DNA of 34,674 bases, taken from NCBI GenBank assembly GCA_005877205.1, contig VBPL01000010.1:1-34674 (forward strand), given 5' to 3'. The notes beneath the pieces were generated by a model. That model worked only from the letters and a program-made list of their open reading frames with translations, searched no databases and was not told the DNA's origin. Positions 28,721-34,674 of this stretch are shown here, piece after piece. Each line of letters starts with the position of its first letter. Position 1 is the stretch's first letter. The position numbers and the translations under genes are program-made. The DNA is from Nitrososphaerota archaeon (GTDB lineage: Archaea; Thermoproteota; Nitrososphaeria; Nitrososphaerales; Nitrosopumilaceae).

Positions 28721-31700
28721 TACAAATGAGATACTGGAAAACATACTTTATTGCAAGCTTTTTGGTACTAGTCCTAATTGGACAAAGCTATACGGTTATG
28801 GGTCAGACAATCTCTATAGCAGATCATGTAATCATAAACGAGGTTGAAACAAATCCGCCAGGCGATGATTCAAAGCTTATCAGCCAGTGGGTCGAACTGT
28901 ATAACCCAACGAGCAATCCAGTAAACATTGGTGGTTGGTCAATTGGTGCAACTACTGGGCTTCGACACTATTACACAATTCCCAGTGGTACAATAATTCA
29001 AAGTCAACAATTTCTTCTTTATACGTATGGTCCGCTATGGTTTCCTTACACAGGCGCAGTTGTACAACTAAAGGATTCAAATGCAACAATAGTTGATGAA
29101 ACGCCTCCTCTAACCGATCAAACTGATGATACTAATTCTTGGCAACGAATGTACGATGGTTATGATACTGGTTCTCAAACTGATTGGGTTTTCAAAGTGG
29201 GAAGTCCTGGTTCATCAAATGGAAAGCCATCTGGAGCGACGACCTCTGGCCAAGTAGATATCTCTGTAGCTACAGATAAAACAAGCTACAATTTTGGTGA
29301 CACTGTAAATATAAGCGGCCAAGTCTCAAACCTTGTTAATTCAGTTAATGGCTATCCTCAACAAGTAAACCTTGTAGTATCAGAACCAAATGGATTTCAT
29401 AAAACATTCACTTTGTATCCAACGAATAATTTGCAATTTTCTGCTACTATAAAACTCGATGAAGTCTTGGGATTCCAAGAGGGTACATACAGTATATCTG
29501 CTACTTATGGCGATGTACACACGTCGACGGTCTTTTCACTTGGTGCAGTACAATTTGTACCTCCTGAACAAAATGCGCCAGTTACAATCAGTGTAGCTAC
29601 AGATAAGCCAACTTATACAATCTCGCAGCCAATCACGCTGCAAGGAAACGTTTCAAAGATAATTCCACTCAAAGCTGTTACCTATAAGGTATATGATCCA
29701 AACAAAAGTCTAATCTCTCAAGGCAGTATATTTCCTGATTCTCAAGGGAAATTTTCTTCTTTCAATCCTTACCAACAGCACCTAAGCAATTCAGGAATAA
29801 CAATTAATAGCGTAAACCCAACTTATGGTATTTACACTCTAGTTGCTAAGTATGGTGACACGACAACCACTACATCCTTTTCAGTGTTTCCGGAAGCCAT
29901 ACAAAATTCTGCAATCTCCTTATCTACAGATAAACAAGTATATGCTCCGGGCGATACAGTGGTAATTAGTGGCAGTACTACCGTTCATGGATTGCAAAAT
30001 GTGGGATTATCTCCAAGTATGCAAATTGTGCAAACATTTACGCCGGTCATTAGCCAATGTGGTTTGAAATGTGGTGGTATATCAGTAAATACGATGGACA
30101 TCAAAACTTTCGTAAATCTTGACGCTGATAATACATTTACGTACAAATTGTCATTGGCAGCCACTTCTGGCAGTTTAGGTAATTATCGAGTTACCGTATC
30201 AATACCAACTGGTAAAGCAGAGACTAATTTTGTTGTGGTCGAAAATCCTTCGAACTATAATGCCACCACCTCAAATCTGCCATTTAGTATCAAGACTGAT
30301 AAAACGTTGTATAGTCTAGGTGATCCTATAATTATTTCTGGCCAAATACTGAATCCAACCTCAATTGCTACTCAAAACGCTGGACTGAATGTAAAGATCG
30401 ACGTATTCAATTCGACAGGTGGCTATTTGATTTCTGGAGGTAGTTTTATCAATAATATTTTTGTCCCAAAATCTGCGCCACTGTACTACTACGCATTTCC
30501 AAATAGCAACGGACAATTTCAGACAAGTCAAACCCTTCAGCGTGGAATATATCATCCTGGAAGTTATACATTGAAGGCCACATACGGTGAACTTGCTGCA
30601 AGAACACAATTCAGTGTTTATGACTCTCTTGGTACGGCCTCCCAAGGAACCATAATAACAAGTACAGATAAAAAAGTCTACGGCGTGGGAGAAGCGGTAA
30701 ATCTTAATGGAACGATCTCTGGACTTACTGGTACTTCTTCATATACGCTAACTCTTACAAAACCAGACGGTGGTATAATCAGCACTCCTCTTCAGATAAA
30801 CAACGGATTCTTTTCTTGGAGTTGGACTATACCAAGTACTGCCACAGCTGGCAGCTCTCAAATAATAGGTACCGATAGAAAATCTGTTGTCACAATAAAC
30901 CCATCAGCAAATCTCTATGGCATCTATAGAATAACAATAAGTTCAGAGTATGCTAGAGCTGAATTATTCTTCCAAGTTTCTCAGAACCCGCAGCAGACAA
31001 CTGAGATATCACCTATTGCTGTGCAAAGCGATAAGACGGAGTACATGTCAACAGATGTCGTCAAAGTCTCAGGCCAAGTCAGCAAACACTATGGTGCAAA
31101 TCATAATCTTTTCTGACACAGGTCAGCAAGCCTATAGAGCAGATGCAAGTGTTAATGCCGGTGGGCAATTCCATATTTCTGTTCCATTACAACCAGGTGT
31201 CTGGAAAACCGGAACTTACAAGATATATTCACAGTATCTTGCTGCAAATACCAGAACAGATTTTAAAGTAACAAATCCGTTTACAACCAGCTCTGGAAAG
31301 CTCCAAGTTTTCATGACAACAGATCATGACAAGTACCTCCCGGGCCAGACCGTCCTGATAACCGGAAGGACAAGCTACATAATATCAATAGATAACGTGG
31401 ATATTGCTATCGGAAAAGCAAATGATGTTATTGTTAGCGAAGGGCAAATTATGTCAAAGAAGGGTAATGTACTCCCACACGTAAACGTGCCTTTTGATCA
31501 AACAGGATCATTTACTTATGATTATACAATCCCAAACACTGCTTCTCTTGGAAACTATACGGTAGTAGCTCAAGTGCCATTTGGAGTTTACAACACTCTT
31601 TTTGAGGTTGTTAACCAGCTACCAGCCGAGAATGTTCCACCGCAAGAAAATGCTACTCTAACAAATCCTACATCTAATGCAACGCAGAACCCACCACCAT

Positions 31701-32179
31701 TAACAATCGTTCCAGATAGTATAGGACCTAGCCAGAAACGAATCAGTACATCGATGATAGTAGAAAAGACTGGCAAGATATCTACTCCCCTTATCCCAAT
31801 TACACTGAGTGAAAAATCAATTGGAAATAAAACATACTCACCACGGGAACTTGATGGACTTCTCAGAGTAAATCCTGGTGATGAAAACAGCGTAAACATT
31901 AAGGTGAGTTTAGAAGATGGTACTTGCATAATAGGACAAGATTCTAGCTGCAAGGTGACCAAATCAACGGTGCAAGGCAGTGTATTGTATAAATTCATAA
32001 AGATAGGAAATCAAGACTTCTTTATAGGATATTCAGGTACGGGTGAAAGGATAGAACAGTTTAGTATTCTACCGGCAAATGTAAATGACGTGATTCCGGA
32101 TGGGCAATGGGATGTTGAGATAATCAAAAAGGACCAAACCTCAAGATTCTATTATCAAGTTAGCTACATAGCCCAATGA
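28714..32179 (+). pseudogene. Large exported surface protein, LTD plus seven Ig-like repeats, with a +1 frameshift
   Basis: The first frame (28714-31116, 800 residues) has a signal peptide (about 1-31; ATG 28726 may be the true start). A lamin-tail domain follows (about 37-165: I-I-N-E-V-E-T-N-P-P-G, W-V-E-L-Y-N-P-T, G-G-W-S-I), then six repeats that begin like T-D-K-x-x-Y-x-x-G-D-x-V-x-I-S-G. The sixth is cut by TGA 31114-31116. The same repeat continues in the +1 frame from about 31090 (V-Q-I-I-I-F-S-D) to a stop at 32179, adding the rest of repeat six, a seventh repeat and a unique C-terminal domain. Removing one base near 31083-31090 restores about 1,154 residues. No membrane anchor or PEFG signal is seen. 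It is probably extracellular adhesive or structural; broken gene or sequencing error. Confidence 0.75.
29254..31614 (+). repeat. Seven tandem Ig-like domain repeats
   Basis: At protein level, units start at about 29254, 29580, 29915, 30280, 30655, 31014 and 31303, each opening with S/T-D-K/H-x-x-Y and then G-x-x-V-x-I-S/T-G. Spacing is 290-375 bp. DNA identity between units is low, so they are old duplications rather than recent copies. Confidence 0.65.
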
Positions 32180-32212
32180 TTTTACCCTCTCAAATATAGG
32201 CATCAAATCTGA

Positions 32213-32224
32213 ACCAATTTATTC
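32213..32224 (+). promoter_or_regulatory. TATA element of tsr3
   Basis: AACCAATTTATT overlaps a box centred about 27 bp before the ATG at 32246 and favours that start over TTG 32225. Confidence 0.4.
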
Positions 32225-32245
32225 TTGGTTGACTTAGAGACAAAG

Positions 32246-32740
32246 ATGCGAGTTCAAGTCTTCATGTTTAATCAAGACGATCCAACTAAATGCACAGCTG
32301 CTAAACTGGTAAAATTTGGAATCGCCAAGAAAATTAATCGAACCTCAGCAAGAACCATGGTTTTAGATCCTTTCGCTGAAAAAATTGTTCTAAGAACAGA
32401 CAGAGATTACATAGATTCCATTACTGCAATTGATTGTTCTTGGGAATTGGCCCAGAAAACATTTCTAAAGAAATTCGGCGGATTGTCAAGAAGATTGCCC
32501 CCACTTTTGGCCGGTAACCCAGTGAATTATTCTAAAATTGGCAAACTTACCACAGCTGAGGCAATTGCAGGGGTACTTTACATTATGAATTTTACCAATC
32601 TTGCAGATTCTATATTAAACAAATTCAAATGGGGTCATACATTTCTTGAGCTTAATCAAGATCTCTTAACAGAATATTCGGATGCTAAGACAGATGACAA
32701 AGTGTTTGAAATTTCAAAAGAGTACGGCTTGGCAGCATGA
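32246..32740 (+). CDS. tsr3: Tsr3-type rRNA aminocarboxypropyltransferase
   Basis: A 164-residue protein from the ATG at 32246; TTG 32225 would add seven residues. Family hallmarks are in place: D-C-S-W near residue 64, R-R-L-P-P-L-L-A-G-N-P-V-N-Y-S-K (about 83-98), L-T-T-A-E-A-I-A-G-V-L-Y (about 102-113) and F-K-W-G-H-T-F-L-E-L-N (about 127-137). Tsr3 (RLI-associated, DUF367) transfers the aminocarboxypropyl group of SAM to a hypermodified base of small-subunit rRNA late in ribosome assembly. The enzyme is cytosolic and monocistronic here. The length is typical of archaeal members. Confidence 0.92.
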   Translation: MRVQVFMFNQDDPTKCTAAKLVKFGIAKKINRTSARTMVLDPFAEKIVLRTDRDYIDSITAIDCSWELAQKTFLKKFGGLSRRLPPLLAGNPVNYSKIGKLTTAEAIAGVLYIMNFTNLADSILNKFKWGHTFLELNQDLLTEYSDAKTDDKVFEISKEYGLAA

Positions 32741-32991
32741 TTTTGTGGTAGATTTTATTGAAAGTACGCCTTGCAATATGTAGCTTTTAGTTTCTTACCA
32801 GTATTCATAATGCATATTGGCGTAGATTCGCTGAATCCTACGGGATGGTAAGGGAGGCCGGCGCGAAATATCCAGACCACATCGCTCTCGCGCTGGCCAA
32901 CTATTTTTACTAGATATGGGAATTCGAGAAAAAAGATGTAGTTAATACGCGTTTCTACAAATGTGTAATCTATTCATATTCAATGAAACAT
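32741..32991. other. Intergenic region with a G+C-rich relic patch
   Basis: Most of it is A+T-rich, but 32821-32900 is about 59% G+C by hand count, far above its surroundings. A plus-strand frame without a start codon (32812-32913) reads W-R-R-F-A-E-S-Y-G-M-V-R-E-A-G-A-K-Y-P-D, which has a coding look and resembles phage or glucosaminidase-type wall hydrolases only faintly. The minus strand is also open over 32755-32982, again without a good start. I regard it as a remnant of transferred DNA rather than a gene. Confidence 0.4.
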
Positions 32992-33032
32992 ACGGGTAGA
33001 GATTTATTCGACCATTCTTTCCTCACGGGTAG
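32992..33032 (+). promoter_or_regulatory. Promoter of the APC permease with flanking direct repeats
   Basis: ACGGGTAG occurs at 32992-32999 and 33025-33032, 33 bp apart (about three helical turns). Between them GATTTATTCG (33001-33010) can serve as a TATA element, placing transcription near 33033 and leaving a leader of about six bases before the ATG at 33039. Paired sites around a TATA box suggest a specific regulator. Confidence 0.45.
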
Positions 33033-33038
33033 GTCTAC

Positions 33039-34674
33039 ATGACAACAGAACAACCAACAGGACAACCAGCAGGATTAGTTCGTAGTCTTTCTCTTTTAGA
33101 TATAACCATGGTTGGAATTGCAGCAATGATAGCTGGCTCAATCTTTAACCTAATCGGGCCTGCCATGCATGAGGCAGGATCTTCGCTGTTAGTTGCGTTT
33201 GCAATTAGTGGTATAATCAGCTTCTTTACTGCGTTAACCTATGCAGAGCTTGGCTCAGCATTTCCTGAAGCAGGGGGGGGATACAGATGGGTAAAAGAGG
33301 GGTTACCACGACCAAACGCGTTTATCAGCGGCTGGATAGCGTGGTTTGCTCATATGATTGCAGGAAGTTTGTATGCGATATCCTTTGGTTCATTTTTTGG
33401 AAGTTTGCTTACAAGCGTAGGGGTATCATCACACTATGGAGGCATTCCGCTTGAGACTATTATCGGTGCGATTGTGGTAATAATTTTCACATATGTGAAT
33501 TACCGAGGAGTTTCACTTACAGGAAAGGTTGGAAATGTGCTTACATTTACCCAACTTGCGATAATAGTTTCTTTTATCGTTGCAGGCATTTTCGCCTGGG
33601 GCATTATAAATCACAACTGGGCAGTAAACTTTCAGAATTTTATCCCAAAGGGCTTTGTAGGTATGATGCTGGGACTGGGAATAACCTTCATAGCGTTTGA
33701 AGGATATGAAATAATTGTACAGACTGGAGAAGAAGTAAAAAACCCAAAGAAAAACATTCCAAGAGCAATTTTCATAACACTTGGCGTTGTCACGACTATT
33801 TACATAATCTTCACTTTTTCATTCCTAGTAGGACTGGACCCATCAAAACTAGGAAGCGAGGCGTGGAAATTCATAGGAGATCATCAGGAACTTGGGATCC
33901 CGCTGGCCGCACAGTTTCTTCTGCCATTTGGAACTATAGTGGCTTTGATTGGTGGCATGGTGTCCACAGTTGCTGGCCTGAGTGCCACCACCTTTTCCTC
34001 CAGTAGGGTCTCATTTGCAATGGGCAGACAGTACAATCTTCCCTACATTTTCAGCTCTGTGCACGCCAAATATCACACACCTCATTTCGCAATAATTGCG
34101 TCTGGCTTCATCATGCTAGTCATGGCTGTTTGGCTTCCAATTGAGCAGCTTGCGATCGCAGCTGGTGTAATGTTCCTATTTCTGTTTACACAAGTAAATT
34201 GGGCAGGAATCCAAATCAGGAGACTTTATGGCCACAAACTAGATTATGGTTTTAAAATTCCATTTTTTCCTCTAATGCCAGTTATTGGAATATGTGCTAA
34301 AGCAGGCCTTGCTGTTTTTCTCTTAATTTACAATCCACTGAGCTGGGCAATTGCGATTGTCTGGATATTGATCGGATTCTCAATTTACAAACTGTATATT
34401 GCCAAAAAGGAGATTGAACACTATGCTCCACTAATAGCAAATGAAGGACCACCTCAGCGAAAAGATTACCGAATAATGGTTGTCTTCAATAAAAAAACCG
34501 TTGAAAAGCTAGTAAAGATTGCATCGGCAATTGCAAAAGACAAAGCTGGTGAGATCTCTCTTCTTAGTATAGTGACAATACCAATTCAAATTCCACTGTC
34601 TATGGCACAAGGATTTGCAGACCCTACAGTACGGTCCGTTGGTGAAATAAAGAAATCCTTGGCTGATTCTTCAG
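33039..34674 (+). CDS. APC-family amino-acid/polyamine permease with UspA-like tail (3' end outside window)
   Basis: The frame is open from the ATG at 33039 to the window end (545 codons). About twelve hydrophobic helices fill residues 20-455. The first helix has the APC glycine motif form M-V-G-I-A-A-M-I-A-G, with F-P-E-A-G-G-G-Y-R-W in the helix 2-3 region and F-E-G-Y-E near the sixth helix. After a linker (P-P-Q-R-K-D-Y-R-I-M-V-V-F-N) a soluble alpha/beta domain begins that looks like universal-stress-protein: strand, long helix, then E-I-S-L-L-S-I-V-T-I-P. APC-Usp fusions import amino acids or amines and sense adenylate state. A G8 run at 33273-33280 lies in the coding frame. Confidence 0.88.
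   Translation, partial: MTTEQPTGQPAGLVRSLSLLDITMVGIAAMIAGSIFNLIGPAMHEAGSSLLVAFAISGIISFFTALTYAELGSAFPEAGGGYRWVKEGLPRPNAFISGWIAWFAHMIAGSLYAISFGSFFGSLLTSVGVSSHYGGIPLETIIGAIVVIIFTYVNYRGVSLTGKVGNVLTFTQLAIIVSFIVAGIFAWGIINHNWAVNFQNFIPKGFVGMMLGLGITFIAFEGYEIIVQTGEEVKNPKKNIPRAIFITLGVVTTIYIIFTFSFLVGLDPSKLGSEAWKFIGDHQELGIPLAAQFLLPFGTIVALIGGMVSTVAGLSATTFSSSRVSFAMGRQYNLPYIFSSVHAKYHTPHFAIIASGFIMLVMAVWLPIEQLAIAAGVMFLFLFTQVNWAGIQIRRLYGHKLDYGFKIPFFPLMPVIGICAKAGLAVFLLIYNPLSWAIAIVWILIGFSIYKLYIAKKEIEHYAPLIANEGPPQRKDYRIMVVFNKKTVEKLVKIASAIAKDKAGEISLLSIVTIPIQIPLSMAQGFADPTVRSVGEIKKSLADSS

Noticed and set aside
30361-30645. Minus-strand 94-residue ORF
   Set aside because: Antisense shadow within the Ig-like repeat gene.
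31108-31117. CTTTTCTGAC at the first-frame stop as a prfB-like programmed +1 site
   Set aside because: The repeat similarity already requires the new frame about 20 bases earlier, and Phe tRNA could not re-pair after slipping on TTC-T.
1-34674. CRISPR array, insertion sequence or integrase
   Set aside because: No regularly spaced direct repeats, transposase-like or integrase-like protein was found on either strand.

Overview
The window comes from an archaeon of the Nitrososphaerota (Thaumarchaeota), probably close to the Nitrosotalea/Nitrosopumilus group. The evidence is an A+T-rich genome, a PEFG-CTERM sorting signal, coenzyme F420 genes (cofG, cofH), archaeal class I lysyl-tRNA synthetase, archaeal-type Elp3, type II methionine aminopeptidase, Tsr3, a DUF1512 protein, and several stand-alone Lrp ligand-binding (RAM) domains. 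Most isolated genes have a TATA-like element centred about 25-30 bp before the start codon. That is the geometry of leaderless mRNAs, and it often supports TTG or GTG starts. Within tight operons stop and start codons overlap or abut. No CRISPR array, insertion sequence or rRNA is visible. Taxonomy and function come from reading motifs by eye; no database search was run.

Region by region: 1-5.1 kb is an accessory-looking stretch with a gene end cut by the window edge, a TPR protein, an exported membrane-anchored protein, a GIY-YIG-like protein, a 43-aa zinc finger, a 49-aa membrane protein, a PD-(D/E)xK-type nuclease and a DM13-domain exported protein. From 5.1-7.8 kb a thioferritin-like Dps (DPSL) gene diverges from a MarR regulator plus MFS drug-efflux operon. 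From 7.8-10.5 kb there is a truncated PEFG-CTERM gene, a thioredoxin reductase preceded by a frameshifted RAM gene, and a coiled-coil protein. From 10.5-16 kb are elp3-lysS with a small membrane protein, purM, two RAM genes and a winged-helix regulator.

From 16-21 kb a CaCA cation exchanger converges on the operon cofG-cofH-tldE. From 21-24 kb the operon SRPBCC - glycosyltransferase 2 - HtrA protease looks devoted to the envelope, and a small tRNA-binding protein diverges from it. From 24-28.6 kb are an FAD-linked oxidase, DUF1512 with a zinc ribbon, map, tRNA-Pro(UGG) and small membrane/zinc proteins. From 28.6-32.2 kb lies a surface protein of about 1,150 residues (lamin-tail domain plus seven Ig-like repeats) broken by one +1 frameshift. 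Then come tsr3, a GC-rich relic patch and the first 545 codons of an APC permease with a C-terminal UspA-like domain running off the end.

Themes: tRNA and ribosome maturation (elp3, lysS, tsr3, the tRNA-binding protein, map, tRNA-Pro); F420 and redox chemistry (cofGH, a thioredoxin reductase lacking the NADPH motif, DPSL, FAD oxidase); envelope and transport (HtrA, GT2, MFS, CaCA, APC, surface proteins); and small regulators split into separate sensing and DNA-binding proteins. Three genes (7811-8236, 9317-9549, 28714-32179) look broken, which suggests either decay or base-level assembly errors.
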